DNA of 64,000 nucleotides, taken from assembly GCA_035582835.1 (NCBI GenBank), contig JAYKAV010002796.1, positions 1,766 to 65,765 of the forward strand. The letters run 5' to 3'. The translations under genes were made by a program, and so were the position numbers. Under the pieces are notes generated by a model. That model ran no database searches, was not told the origin of the DNA, and saw nothing but the letters and a program-made list of their open reading frames with translations. This DNA is from Phoebastria nigripes. Taxonomy: Eukaryota; Chordata; Aves; Procellariiformes; Diomedeidae. This document shows positions 13,307 to 28,300 of this stretch, piece after piece; position 1 is the first letter of the stretch, and every line of letters begins with the position of its first letter.

Positions 13307-16300
13307 CTACAAAGAGAACAAAAGGGCTTATATTAAATACACTACTTGCGTCTCAGTTACAACTAACTTCATGAATTTGCTCGATGCCAGTAAGAATTTT
13401 TAATTTAGTATCTGCTTATTGCAAAATTGTATCTATCAGTGCTAGCCAGAGTTAATACTCAAGAGTTTATCCAGGTCAGTCTTCTAGAAACTGCCAGCTA
13501 TTCTAATCCCCTTCACTCTGCTGCCCAAAGGATTTGCAGTTGTGTTTTAAACAAAATCTTCTATGATCACTCTTGATAGCCCAGTAATATTTAATTGTAA
13601 GCGTGGTACCTTTCAAGTTAACGGTGCATTTCCAGCATCATTTGTTGAGAAGCGCCAGAGTCTCTGTTTCAAACTGCATAAACTTCAACATGACAAACAC
13701 GGAAATATTCTCAATGGCCTACCCTAATATTAGATTTTTCTCACCAGATCCAAGTGTGCGGTATATGGCAGCAAATCAGCTAAACTACATGAAGTTGCAT
13801 TCAACTATGGCCAATACCAGTAAGTTTTACTTGTGGCTTCAGCTCTAACATGAAGTTTACCACATTGGCATTCAGGGAGTTGACTGTCTGCTCCATTAAA
13901 TCGGTCCATGGGCATTTATCACGATGAAAAAAGGGGATCAGCTTTCCCCTTCAATCCCCTTTTTCAGCTATTCATGCCCTATGACTTAGGTACCTAAAAG
14001 CAAGACATACTAGTCCAGTTATCTTAGGCTCCCATATTATCAAACACAGAAAAATAGGCACTTTCAGAAGATGATTAATCTCATCCTAAAATAAGGACTT
14101 AAGATGAGTCAGAGGAATTATCCACTGGCTTTAGAGGCAGGCTGGGGTGACTATAATCAGGGCACAAGGTTAAAATTACTAGGCATCAAAAGTTAAGTGA
14201 GATGAATCCCATACTTGGTGACTGATGCTGTTACAGATGCCAGGTTTAAGAGCCCAGCTCAGAGAGACGTAACACTGAAAGTTGCATTCACTCCCCACAC
14301 TAAACGGAAACCCAACCAAGAGACTACAGAAAATCTATATAGCCTTTCATTTCCTTTGACAGGAAGGTAAGTACAGTAATTTAAGTCTTCATTTCTATTT
14401 CAAGTTCCGTGGAGATCCTGTAAACTGTACATGGAAGGTCATTATGCTTTTTTAGCAGTGAAGTGCAAAATTTCCCATCAGTCTACCCATGGGATCCATT
14501 TCGCTTAATTCCATGACATTACCTGGAAATCAATAAAAGTGACTTCCCAAAGCTTTGAAAGATCGTTTGCAGAGCTGGGTATGAGAAGTGCATCATATCT
14601 CTGCAAGCTGCTCACATGTTCACAGTGGTAGGAGTAACTTGCTGGTGCATATATTCTGGTTGCATTAAACGTCGCTTGTATGGAGTGGTTGTAAAGAAGT
14701 TGCAGTCTGTGTAAACTGAACCAGTTCTGAACAGACAGCTGGTAATAGCTGGTTGTTAATAAGAATCTGAAAATATTGTATGGAAGAAAGATGAGTAAGA
14801 AAAAATGTCTAAGAGTTGCAACTATTAAATTCACATGTTGAACAATCTTAGAAGACATACTGGTATTACCAGAGTTTCACCCATTTATATCAGTGTGAGC
14901 TCTGGCTCCTTCTGTTGAGTCTGGAAAGTGACTTGAGGTTCTTCATTGTTTCAGCTGAAGGAGTTTGCTGCTCTCCCACACAGTAAGAGGAAATGTGAGG
15001 GATTTTTCCTAAATGACTGAGAAAAATCTATATGCAACATTGGTATTGTACTTCCATCCAAGATACGGAAAATTATTTATCGAGAAATGCTGTTTTCTTC
15101 TATCACCAAGAAGCAAACATAAAGTAGGTCACAGCCTGATGCCTGAGCAGCCCACGCTATCATTCTTGCAGCAAAATTCCCAGACAAAAATGTAGCTAAT
15201 TAGCAAAAAAAGGTTTAGCAAGAATCTCAGACATGGGAAGATTCTATTCAAAAGAGATGACCTGAACTTTTCTCGTGAATAGAAAAGTCAACATAGAAGA
15301 AGAAATGCCTTAATAAAACAAGGCAGGCAAGAGACAGACCTATTAAACGCAGGTGTCTCGATTATAAAATCAACAGTTTCTATCACATTATTTTTGCTTA
15401 CACAAATTCTCCTAAAACAAATTCCACAAACAATTGCATAACAATGTATATTAACATGTGATTATCTAATATGTTCTTTTTCATATAAACTTACCTAATT
15501 ACAAGTCCCTTTAGATTGCCAATGTCACCAAACTTCAGAGAAAGCCTAGGTCAAAAAGCAAGTAACGTCAGGCTAGATAAAAACTTCAGAAATCTTAAGA
15601 GAAAAAAGCAGCACAAAAGATTAAGCACAGTTATACATGGAGCCTTTTGCTCATCATACCTTTGAAGTCAGTGGGAAAAAAACCTGAAAGGATTAAATCT
15701 TCCTCCAGTGAAATCCAGTAGTTCACCTGTTAATTTGAACGAGGCCTAGACTATCCAGAAAGAACAGAACTGCATGTTTAACTTTCAACACCATTCAATC
15801 CCACTGCTTCCAACATCGCTTGACAATTAGGTTCATTTGATCTGTGTTTTCCTTCTCAAGCCAGGATATCTTAGTCATGAATCACCTCTGTATGTTATTA
15901 GAAAGTGTAAACAGCCACGTTATTCTCATCTTTTTAAATACTAGAGCATAAAAAATGCAGATGACATTTGAGTTCAAATTTCACACATGTGCACACTCAA
16001 GCAATATAAATACACTGACTGTGAGGTAGCTCTACAAAGCTCATCTGCGGTGAGCACGGGCACCTGAAGTTTACTGAAGTGAAAGGCCCTAGCAGGTTAA
16101 TTGAAAACTAATGCATACTCTACCATCCTTCTACCATCTCTGGAATCAATGCACTGTAGCACTGCANGATTAAGTGTCATACATTTTTTTGGCTTAACAG
16201 TAATATTCTGCCTCTTAAAACCTGTATAATAATAAACAAAGTATACAGCATGCAAGAAAGCAAAACCATTGGGAAGGGGTAGCATTTTCCTCTCTCTCCA

Positions 16301-19300
16301 CAGAAAAGAGGAGAAAAGGCTCAGTAGTCACAGTATGTCTCTTGACCCCAGCAAAAAATGCCAGCCTCAGCTTCAAACTAAGCATCAAGGTCCTGCTTGC
16401 CTTTAGCAGCTGTGTCCCTAGTTCAAGGCTACCCAGAAAACTATGGGAGAAACAAAGAGAAAGATCAGAAGACATCGCAGATGAGATGGCTCTGGACCCA
16501 CAGATTTTGAGATCAAACCTCAGATATGGTGAAACACTGAAAAAAGGCATGTCAAGGGTATGCTGTAGAGTTGTTCTGCTTCCTGACTCTTCCTGCAGCT
16601 GTTTTAATGAATAATGTGTTCTACAAATTCCCAAATATCTTCCAACATAATGCATCAAGCAGAACATACAGCCCTGTGGTGGGTTGACCCCAGCCAGCAG
16701 CTAAGACCCACACAGCTGCTCACTCATTCCCCCCCCTCCCCACAGCAGGACAGGGGAGAGAATAGGAAGAGCAAAAGAGAGAGAACTCATGGGTCAAGAT
16801 AGAGTTTAACAAGTGAAGGAAAGGGGGNAAAAAAAACACCGAAGTTTTGCAAGGGCAATCAGTGACCATCTCCCACGAGCAGATCGATGCCCAGCAGATC
16901 TCTGAGCAACAGCCACCCTGGAAGACANAACCCCTACCCACTTCTTCTTCCTCTACCCCAGTTTTTATTGCTGAGCATGATGTTATATGGCAAGGAATAT
17001 AATTTTGGCCAACTCCGGTCAGCTGTCCAGGCATTGTCCACTCCCAGCCTCTTGCCAACCTCAACCTACTCGCTGTGGGGGCAGAGTGACAAACAGAGAA
17101 AGCCTGGATGCTGTGCAAGCACTGCTCAGCAAGAGCCAAAACACTGGTGTGTTATCAACACTGTTTTAGCCACAAACCCAAAACACGAGAGAATTATCTC
17201 CCTCCCAGCCAGAGCCAGGACAAGTCCTAATTTCTTAGAACTCTGTATGTACAAAATGAAGCATCCACTACTGTAACCAGACTACAGAAGTACCTGTGAC
17301 GGATAGGTAGACAGTAGCCAGCTCAAATCTAACAGTCTCCAAACAGCAGCTCCAGTAGGAGTTTGCAGTCCACACTGCACTGTCTTTCTGATTTTTCAAG
17401 CCTTATGAACAACTATAAAACTATACTTTGTGTTCTGAAATCCTTACTTTTGCATGAGTATATTTTCTATTAGGTTACAATCATTACTAATAAGACTAAG
17501 ATTATTTCTGAATTGCAAACCACAAGAGAAGAAGGAATGTTTGTTATTACTTTTTATTTTTAAAATAATATTGTTCAATTCTCTACCTCTGCCTGTCAAA
17601 ACATAGTGCTGGATTAGTTCACATGCTGATGACGTAAAATTCAGACTGCCTTGTTGAATACCATGATACCACAGGCAGAAAACCTGGCTTCTTTTTCAAT
17701 TATACTTTTAGTTTTCTTGTAACCTCACCAAAATTTCTGTGCACCTTGGGTTATCCTTCACAGATGTATAATCAGAAAGACGTAACACCTACTTTCTGTG
17801 AAAACATCTTTAGACATACAGGTGAAATGTTGTATAGGAGCTAAATGAAACTGCTGGTTTTGGTCATGTTATTTTTATTGTTGTGTGTCATTACAGATTT
17901 AAACACCATTTATAGGGTAGACTCAATGCTCATGTTCAGCACATGCCCAGTTAAGTATCCACCTCCTAATTTTTAGACTCTTGCCTACCAGAGTAGAATC
18001 AATGACCTGGTATTAGACATGAAGCCAGCCAGCACACTACATGGAGGGAGAGAAGTGGTCAGGTACACAACAAAGGAAATAAAAAAACCTACTTGCCTTT
18101 CTAGTGTAGCCATGGGACTGGAGGATTTTGGATCCAGTTAGGTTAATAGATAGCTCTCACTCAGGTTTAGCAGGAGCAAAGCACTGAAAATGCTGAAGAA
18201 ATTCATGACGGACTGGCATGTAGAGTTCAGGTTTTCAGAGACTCTTCAGGTCACATGCAAATCTGTAGTGAATTCACTCTTCAGCTTCAGCAACTGACAG
18301 ATCACATCCTGGGACTTGGGGCTACCTAACTCTGTTTCTAAACACACATCTGCACCTTGTACCAATGGTTTACATCATTGCTGGCACACATCCTATGAAG
18401 GGATAAGTAGTCATGCACAGCCAGCCCCTAAGTCCCCATATTCAGCATAGGATCCAGTATTCAATCTCCCAAGCAGCTATGTAAAACAGCTGGAGACTAA
18501 AGAGATCAACAGCTTCAGCCTCGCAGGCACGAAGAGCAAAACTGGCTGGCCACAACGATTGACTACATCACTGCAAGAGATGAAGACAGCTATGTACATC
18601 TATGTGCCTATGCTGATTTTGGCTGGGATAGAGTTAATCTTCTTTATAGTATCTAGTATGGGGCTATGTTTTGGATTTGTGCTGAAAACAGTGTTGGTAA
18701 TACAGTGATGTTTTTGCTATTGCTGAGCAGTGCTGACACAGAGTCAAGGCCTTTTCTGCCTCTCACCCCACCCCACCAGCGAGTAAGCTGGGGGTGCACA
18801 AGAAGTTGGGAGGGGACACAGCTGGGACAGCTGACCCCAACTGACCAAAGGGATATCCCATACAATATGACGTCATGCTCAGCATATAAAGCTGGGGGAA
18901 GAAGAAGGAAGGGGAGGACGTTCGGAGTGATTGCATTTTTCTTCCCAAGTCACCATTACGCGTGATGAAGCCCTGCTTTCCTGGAGATGGCTGAACACCT
19001 GCCTGCCAATGGGACATAGTGAATGAATTCCTTGTTTTGCTTTGCTTGCATGCGTGGCTTTTGCTTTACCTATTAAACTGTCTTTATCTCAACCCACGAG
19101 TTTTCTCACTTTTACCCTTCTGACTCTCTCCCACATCCCACCATGGGGGGAGTGAGCAAGTGGCTGTGTGGTGCTTAGTTGCTGGCTGGGGTTAAACCAC
19201 ANCAGTGCCCCATGAAGGACTGGTCTGAAAATATATAACCCATGCTGCGCTGCTGCCTGCAACGTCAGGACATTATAGGAAGGAGCTTGCCCGTGGGGCT

Positions 19301-22300
19301 CTACACCACGTAATACAAGGTCTGTTTCCTTCAGTATGTATTTACTAGACCTGTTATCTGGTACTAGTTCCATTGGCAGAGTAGAATGCCACCTTACATT
19401 GCATTGTCTTCACTGCAGTTTGAATCTCCAACATCCACTGTTGCATGGACACCAAACGTCTTCTCCGTCAAATCCAGCTGCGTGTGGTTTTCAAACTTAA
19501 TCGTGATCCTCTTGGCCCAGAAGAGAATGCAGGGGATGCCATTAACCGTGACGTTGAGAGGGCTGTAGTGGCTGTGGGTGAACAGCCTCCAGGATGCTCT
19601 TTCCCACTGTCCTTTCCTGCTCAAGTTGTAGCTGCCAACCTGATTGACCACATAAAAGATCAGTATCAGAAGATGTGTATTTCAGGAGTTACCCTCCATC
19701 CTACCAGAATAAATGAGGCCAGCACTTGGAGAGCATCTGTGGAGCTAGTTCTCAGCTGCAGCCGTACTGAACTGAGGAAGCAGAGAAATCTCTGGCTAAC
19801 CCCTTCCCACCATGGGAATGGCACCATACAGACCTCTAGCTCCAGCACAACTGGCCAGAGAGCCAATATAAGTTATATTTATTCTGCTAGGGTAGTATCA
19901 CTGGGGCAAACCACATTCTCAGCATGCTCCCATCTCACCGTAGAGCTGCCCAATATAAAAAATTGAAGCAAAGCTGGAATCACAAGGTGCTCACCCCAGC
20001 AGAATACTCTCTAGGACCCCTGTAAGAATTACTTCAACACGCTAAAGAGGACTCAGCTTGGGCCAAGGACACAGTCTACCATGCTGTCCAGGTGAAAGAA
20101 ACGTCCAAGTCTACATGTACCTGCAGACAGTTTGGCTCCTGATGGCTTTAAAATTGGGAAAATGCCTCCTGCAGAACAGGATGGCTCAAGTATGGATCCC
20201 TGCCTTTACAAAATCAGTCATTCGCAAGATTAAAACCTGGGGACTGCAGCTTCCATGTCATCTGTAGACATTAGAAAAGTGCTATCCCTTCTAAGCCAAA
20301 TTTCAGAGCAAAGGGAGGACAATTTGGCTGTCAGGCAATATAATTTGAGACAGTAAGTTAGGGCTCAGAAAGGACTTCAAAATTTAACTGTCATTTCCAT
20401 ATTTCAAACTAAAATTTCCAGACACCAACTCTTTTCCATCTACACATATGTCCTATCTGAATATGATAACATATACAATATCTGCATGGCTGTTTTGCAT
20501 GTCATATGATTAAGCAAGTTCAAATCATGTACAAACAAGAGAGGTATTCTGAGTCCCAGTCATAAACAGCATCCTACTAGGCTCCAGAAGGGACACGGTT
20601 AAGCCCCAAAGCTTTGTCTTGGCTTAAAGAGAGATTTTTTTTTTTCTGTTCAGATTAGCGAATCACGTCTCCCAGCTCAGACCCTGAAAGACCCCTTTTG
20701 ATACTTGACCTTACATATGGCACAAAGACTGCTTTAGGATTAAAATTAGCAAGTACTCACAGCAACAAGCTGAAAGCAAGGTAAGATCATGATCAGAAAA
20801 CGTGATGCAACAACCAGCAAGAAATGCTGACTATGACTGTCATTTGTATAAATGATAAGGCTGTCTTCTCAGAAGTACAGATGAGAGAGATTTAATCAAC
20901 AGATTATTTACATTAGATTGCATCATTTGCAGGGTTTTTGATAAGGAAGTCTTTTGTGCTCAGTTTTTGACAAGACCTACAGGCTGGACTCAGGAAAAAC
21001 TCCCACTAAATTTAAACAATCAGCAGTTTTGCTTCAGCTATTCTTTTAGTACCAGGTGATATAAGCAAAATACTGGCTGCAGCAGTCAAATGGCATTGTA
21101 CAGAATGTGGATGCTAGGATTTGGTTCTTTCAGTAAGACCCTGTGCCCAAACCCACTGCCAGTCAGCACCAGCGATGGCACCTGAAGTCTCACCTCACTT
21201 CTCAGAAAAGCAGAATATATCTTGTACAGCAGGTAGTGAATCAGTACCACATCACAATGATTTAAACAGTTTTGTTGGCTATTTCTTGTAAACAATATAT
21301 TATTTAATTCAATAATGCAAATTAAAAGATCTCAATGTGCTATGAAAAAACTTCACAGATCCAGTTCCTTCAAACACTACCTGTGTAACTGCTACTTGAT
21401 CTACGTTAAATTTTGGCTTCACACCACCGTCATAACGTCGACCTGCAGAAGACAGTGTGTTATTAGCCCACAAAGAAAACATCCAATCATTTATAAAAGC
21501 ATAATCTTGCACGTTCTTACGCAAACAATAATTATCCCTGCACAAAATGTGTATTTCAGAATACCTGATTTTGTTTTGGAAAATATTTGGCTTGGTGCAA
21601 ATACTGCCTTCAATACATCCATTTTCTAGTTTACTTTACCTTACTCATACAACAAGGTTCCTCTTCTTTTCATTGAACATCTTGCCACCCTTACTAGGAA
21701 GAACTCCAGTGCCCAAAAATGACAGGATTCAGCCTATACATGTATTTATTCATCCCAAACACACTTAACAAAAGCTTCTTCTTTCTTCATACAGCAAACT
21801 CTATTGTCAAAGGNTGCATGTTGAATTGCATGGCAAAAGCATGTAACTATGGGTGGGAATTTCTTTCCCTGCACTGGCCAGAGATGGGAAGCTGTGACAA
21901 ATAACCTGACGGCCTGCTTGCCAGGAGAGTGAAGTTTCACAGATAACAGATCATTTCATGGACAGTCTCACAGCTCCATCCCTCAAACATTTAACTCTGT
22001 TTTAATTTGGTTAAAAAAAAAAAAGAGTGAATACTTCTTTCTTCCACATTCTCACTGTATCTCAGAGTCAGNCAGTAAATGATTATTTTAATCAGGCAAA
22101 TCCTTTAAAGGGTATTTTTTAAAGAGGGATATGCTTTAACAACACGTTTGACAGAAGAGTCACTAACGCCAATAGAAGCAACATCTGGGAATGAAGATCT
22201 TTTACAGCCACACTAACAGAGCCAGTATCCAGGTATTCAGCCCACTGAAAAAAAAGCCTTACCATTTCTTTGCAGAGAATCTTGATCTGAAAACGTACGT

Positions 22301-25300
22301 GAACTAGAAGAGAGGAGAAAAATATTTACTATACAGCACCTGGATTTAAAGTCTGCAGCAAGTTTACTGGGGAGAGCTCCTGTTCCTGCTTCATTCAATA
22401 AAACATTCAAAACAAACTCAGATCCTTGGCTGGTTAATGTCACAAGAACAGGGCAAATTAATCCCAAAGCCAGTGTACCCAGGCTAAAAATGCCTCATTT
22501 TCGGAGATCCCTCAGGTGGATCAGCCCTGCCAGGCATTCCCATATCCTTACCATATTGACTAAAGGCTTCATTACCCGTTTTGTCCCTTTCCATGGGACA
22601 TCAGTTTTGGGTTAGAGACTGAACTACTTCCAGCCCACAAGCCGGGGAACACAAGGATAGCACTGCACCATCTTCAGCCCCCCGTGAGGATCGAGGGAGG
22701 CGATTCTGCCCCTCTACCCTGCTCTGGTTAGACCCCTGCAGCACTGCGTCCAGCACTGGAGCCCTCAGCACAAGAAGGACATGGACCTGTTGGAGCGGGT
22801 CCAAAGGAGGGCCATGAAAATGATCAGGGGGATGGAACGCCTCTCCTATGAAGAAAGGCTGAGAGAGTTGGGGTTGTTCAGCCTGGAGAAGAGAAGGCTT
22901 CGGGGAGACCTTATTGCAGCCTTTCAATATATAAAGGGGGCTTATAAGAAAGATGGGGACAAACTGTTTAGCAGGGCCTGTTGCGACAGCACAAGGGNTA
23001 ATGGCTTTAAACTAAAANAGGGTAGATTTAGAGTAGAGATAAGGAAGAAATTTTTTATGCTGAAGGTGGTGAAACACTGGAACAGGTTGCCCAGAGAGGT
23101 GGTAGATGCCCCATCCCTGGAAACATTCAAGGTCAGGTTGGACGGGGCCCTGAGCAACCTGATCTAGTTGAAGATGTCCCTGCCCATGGCAGGGGGGCTG
23201 GACCAGGTGAGCTTTAAAGGTCCCTTCCAATCCAAACTATTCTATGATTCTATGTTGTATTCCTCCAGGATAGAGCAAATGCACTGGGCTAGTATGCCTT
23301 AAGCCCAGATTTACAGCCATCTAAAGACAGCTCCTGAATGGTTCCAAGCAATCCCAAATCTCATGGAAGTCAGCTGCAAGGCTGGGAGCAAGTGAAGCAC
23401 ATCTCAGGTGACAACTACCAAGCTCATGAAATTTTCAGCCTTTGATTTTCTTCTTTGATAAGACTTCAGCTGGTGCAAGTATGACCTGCTTTCCCGAACG
23501 AGAGAATCCAGGCCAGTAGATTCAGGCACATCACCAAAAGGCCTACAAGATCAAACAAAGTCCAAGAAACCAGGCTCCCCCTTAGGACCAGACTCCACTC
23601 CTTGAGTCACAGGAACACCTTCCTGCCTCCTCCACACCACGGCAGCTTCCTTGGGACCTGCAGCCCCCTACAGTGAATTGACCTACTGATCTGGTGACAT
23701 GTGTCCACTTCTCACGTTTGCTGTCAGCGTTCCCCAGCTGGTGAATAAACCAGCCCTCCCGCACTCACAGCTGAGTATCATCCCACAGAGACCGTGTACA
23801 CCCTGCCCTACTTCTGCCCACACAGTGCCTTCCAGGCCGTAAGTGATGCTGGGGCCGGAGCTGCCTCACAGCCACTTCACATGCAAATACACCTCCATCT
23901 TCTTTTCTTGCCTTGTTTCTTACCCGCTTTCTAACCCACCACAAAAGCAAAATACTTGAAAAGATATACACAAACACCAGCACATAAGGACTAGGAATAA
24001 AAGCAGTTTTCAGTATTTATGTGTAAATTGTACCGTAAGGTGTTTGAATTGCAGGGTCAAGCCTTGGCCTCACGGGGGAGCCCTTGAACAGCTGGGTGAG
24101 CCCACTCCCGATGGGCTCCCTGGGTAGGGGGATGTGTGTTACCCACTAGCATGTACTGCAGGAGTGATCCCAACCTAATTTCCATCACGGCATCCTTAAT
24201 GGCAGATAAATATGAGTCCAAATAACGTAACGCCAATAAAGGAGAAACATGGGATGGCTTAGAGCCTGCCTTGCTTGCTGCCAGGCCCACACAGCTCTGG
24301 CAGTCAGGGAGTTTGATCACACGGAACCTGGCTCACCTGAAACCCATGGCAATGTTACCAGCTTCAGCAAAGCCCAGATTTTACATGCAATGTCTGGTTT
24401 ACTCTCGAGGTTCAGGAGGGCAGCAGGCTCTTTCTTCTGATCAGTGTCTCTACAGCAAGAATGTCCTGTCGCAGGCATACTCTCTGCTGCCACAAATAGA
24501 TCTCGTGTCCCCTTGCAACCTCCTCAAACCCAGAAGGCAAAACAGACAAATGTGAAATGGAGTCTGTATTCCAGCTTATCTCTTTGCCACCAAACACCTG
24601 GCCTGATGAGTAGCTTTGCTCCAGATCAGGAAGGCTGCTCAGTCCCTTCAGCAGTCAGGGCGATAAAGCAGAAGACAGTCTCCGCAGAAAACATAACACA
24701 GCACAAAAAGACGGCTAGCAGCACCACAGCAGTGACTGTGATCCGAGCTGAAAGAACCTTAAAAAGATCTTACGTTCAAAAAAGTTCTATGTAGGTAACA
24801 CTGTTTAAAATCAATCTGCCAGTTTTAATTACATACAGTGAGACCAACTCTCTCCTCAGCTGGAGTTAAATCCCAGTGACTTGAAGGACGCTGTGCACTT
24901 TCAGAGTGGGTCCCACTCTCCCCCACCGTACTTTCAGAGCCAGGGTTAGTGCTGAGTTGAGGTCTCTAAGCCACTCGAAGGTCTCGTCCCAGTAGCGAGC
25001 AGCCTTCAGAGATGGGTGGAAATAATCTTCATTCTGACAGACAGGTAACAAAAGACACGGCTAAAACGGACCGAACATGGTTTTCTTGCTCAGGTAAAAC
25101 TCTCTCTTAGGTTGTTTAACGATTAGGAACATGGGTTTTGTGATTTGTTGCAGCCTTATTTTTCTTTTCTAGTCTTCTTCATGACAGATTGTGCCTTCAG
25201 GCTGGAAAAGGCAATTTTGGGGCATTTTTTCATAATAGCTACAAAAATGAGGCACACCAGAAGGAAATTAATGTACATTATTTAGTTATACTAACTTTAG

Positions 25301-28300
25301 TTATATTTAGTTGTACCTATGTATATTTAGTTATGCTTAGTTATACTTTTAGCTCCTCCCTATACACATAATTAAAAGCTCATCGCCCATTACTCCAGTT
25401 TGGAAATCACCATGCTGTAGTGTGCAGACTAAAACACTGGGATGAGAGGAGACTGGCGTAAAATTGCGTAATTCATTTCATTCCCTCANTGGACTTGAAA
25501 GGTTTTTATGTTGTTCTGGGAAGAGGAAGGGTTATTTTTGTTTTCACAATTGTCATTTAAAAAAAAAATAAATCATTACTTAGCTTCCCATCTGGGATAA
25601 GGCTAATACCATGGTCATGCAAATTAAATCACCTTGAGGAATGTTAATTGATAGGCAACACCAAGCCTTGAGGAGAGCATACAATGAATATATGAGGCAT
25701 ACGCATTGCGAACGCCCCTGTGGGGTTACCTCCTGAGCAGAACGGTTATAACCGGCCTCCATGCGGCCCACGGGCGCAGGCTGGGCACTCGTGACAATGC
25801 AGTTTCACTCCTGTACATCACATGTAAAACCACAGCAATGCGCAGCCATGCTGCTCCAGAAGAAATGTCAAGTTTCTGCTCTCAGCATGAAGATACTCAA
25901 ATATAGATGAATGTGCACAGCTAATGAAATATTCATGTTTTCATGAGGAATGCAGTGGAGAGAGTGACCTAGGAACCACCGCTAAGTACCACAGTATGAC
26001 AAATATGATCAGCCACATGGCAGGCACACTTGGGAGGCAGGCAGAGGCATGCAAGTCAAGTAACTCCACCTAGCTACTCCTGTTCGTTACCCTGTTTATT
26101 AGCAATTCTGGCTGCCTCCTTTCCTCGTGCACAATGCATGCAGCCCCGTTAGAGAAAGGTGAGGGAAATCCATCATGGCAAGGCTTGCAGTCTTTGCTTT
26201 GTCCTACTAAAGCCAGATCACTATGGCACAGTCTACTCAGTGGCGTAAGGGAAGGATCGCCTCCCAGTTTCTGAGCAAACACAAGTTGATGTTGATGTTA
26301 TCGGGTCTGTCAGCTGCCTTTGACACTCAATAACCCTGAGGTGGCACAGAAGCGTGTGATCTGTCACAGGAACGGGTGGCCTTCAATAGCCGTCCTGCTG
26401 TCAAATCGGCAGCCTTTCCAATCAAAAGGCAAGCTGGGGAATTCACAGGTGATCTCTGGCAGCAAGGCCTTTTTGCCCTCAGCTGGAGCATGTTTCACAG
26501 AACAAAAGCATTGTAAGAAGAAATGGGAAAATAACAACACATTAAAAATATGTATTCCCTTTTTTATATAAAAATGTTAAGTACATGTATACGAGACAAT
26601 AGGAAACTAGCTGGCACTACAGCCGCCTTCTCCACTGCCTGCGAAACTATCAGCAAACAGTAGCTAAACCTGAAATCTGTGATACCAAATCATGTTTAGC
26701 ACGCTGAATTAGAGACTAGACTTTTAAATTTATCATTTTTTTCAGCCACTCTGCCCTAAAACTTCAAATTCCATTGCACACATGGTATATGTTTTGATTA
26801 CTAATATTGTTCCTCACCAATTCGTAAATAACCAACCCAGATACACCCAGACATGTATGTTGTGTGTTGAATTTACCATACCAAGTATGTCAGGAACCCA
26901 CATGAAATTGGATTAGCCCTAATACAAAGCACTGGGATTACTAATCACTATGTAAAACCCAATTAAATAAGATTATAAGTATAAAGAAGTGTAAATTCCC
27001 TCTTATCAGATGACATTATCCATCTACGTAAGATAACCAAGTCTAGCTTGTTTGTCTGAAAAAGTTCATATAGGCTCCAGCCCTTGAAGACTTTCCTGTG
27101 AGCAGTCTTTTGTCCACTCAGACGAGCTGCGTGAATAAGCCTGGCACTCAACAGCGATCGAGTGTGGAGGCCATAGATAGTTTTCACGCCACCAGGTTAA
27201 AGGAAGCCATATTCACACTGTCTTTTACTCTTCATATTGCTGCTCTGACAAACTGCATCAGATGGCAAAATGCACTCTACTGCAGTATTTTGATTACTCC
27301 AGAATTANCACTCTAATACCAATATTGTCCAGCTGCAGACTACTTCACCGGCTGCTGAACTACTTGCAATTAATTTATGAAGCATTTAATTGGAAAATAA
27401 CATGTGAACCTTCAAATGCACTAAAAACAAAGTTATGATGAAAGGTGGTGAATGCTTGCTGACCGCCTGGGAGTAATGACTACTACTGGTTGTAGTCCTA
27501 GGGACATTGGTCATAAGTAATTTCAATGAAGTTATTAAAATTATAAATGTGTAAGCCTAGGAGCTCAGGTTCAGGGCAAAAGCTAGCTCCTTCTAAGAAA
27601 CATCCTAACAAAAAATGTTATTAAGTTTTAAATGTGTCTGTCTAAGTTCTATCATTAAGAAATATCTACAAAGCCCATGACTCCTATAGTTTTTAAATTT
27701 TAAGTATTCTGTGTCTTATTTTGGTAGTCTCATATGTGATTTGACACAGGGAGATGGATTTACATAATTATTTTACAATGTACTGAGTACTGGGGTTTGA
27801 TCTGCACTTTAATGGATGTCCGATAAGAACTGGATCAGAACGACAAGATACTCAAGCTTTCATTTTTAATATAAAAAAAGAAATTGAGCTCATAGAACTT
27901 CTAGCAGATTATCACTGTGCAGGCACAATCCCACCTCCACTGAATGCAAAGGCAAAATCCCCATTCAATTCACTGGCATCAAGATCACAACTTCATTTCT
28001 TAATATTTCTTAGAATAAAGTTCATGTAATGCTCCACTGCTTGCTCTCTCTCAGATTTTGATCTGATTGCAGAAAAGTGCAATTATACTAAGAAGACACT
28101 AACAAATCTGAAAACTGGCAGAGGAGAACAGCAAGTAAGTTATTTAAATGAAAACATATTGTAGTATTTATTGGTAACTGACTACCAGATCTCTTAATAC
28201 AAGCTTAAGCAAATCACCACATGTCCTTCTTGCCTTAAATGCAGAGATTTTACTGCCAGCTGTGATCTTCATCAGCATATTTGAGCTGTGTGTTATTAGT

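Noticed and set aside
16720..17276. Open frames of 129-139 codons at 16.7-17.3 kb
   Set aside because: They fall inside solo LTR copy 1 and have no retroviral protein motifs.
18653..19017. Frames of 70-99 codons at 18.7-19.0 kb
   Set aside because: They are by-products of solo LTR copy 2.
24057..24320. Minus-strand frame considered as an additional ATP6AP1L exon
   Set aside because: Exons 1-3 already join in phase without it. It has no clear acceptor and no match to Ac45.
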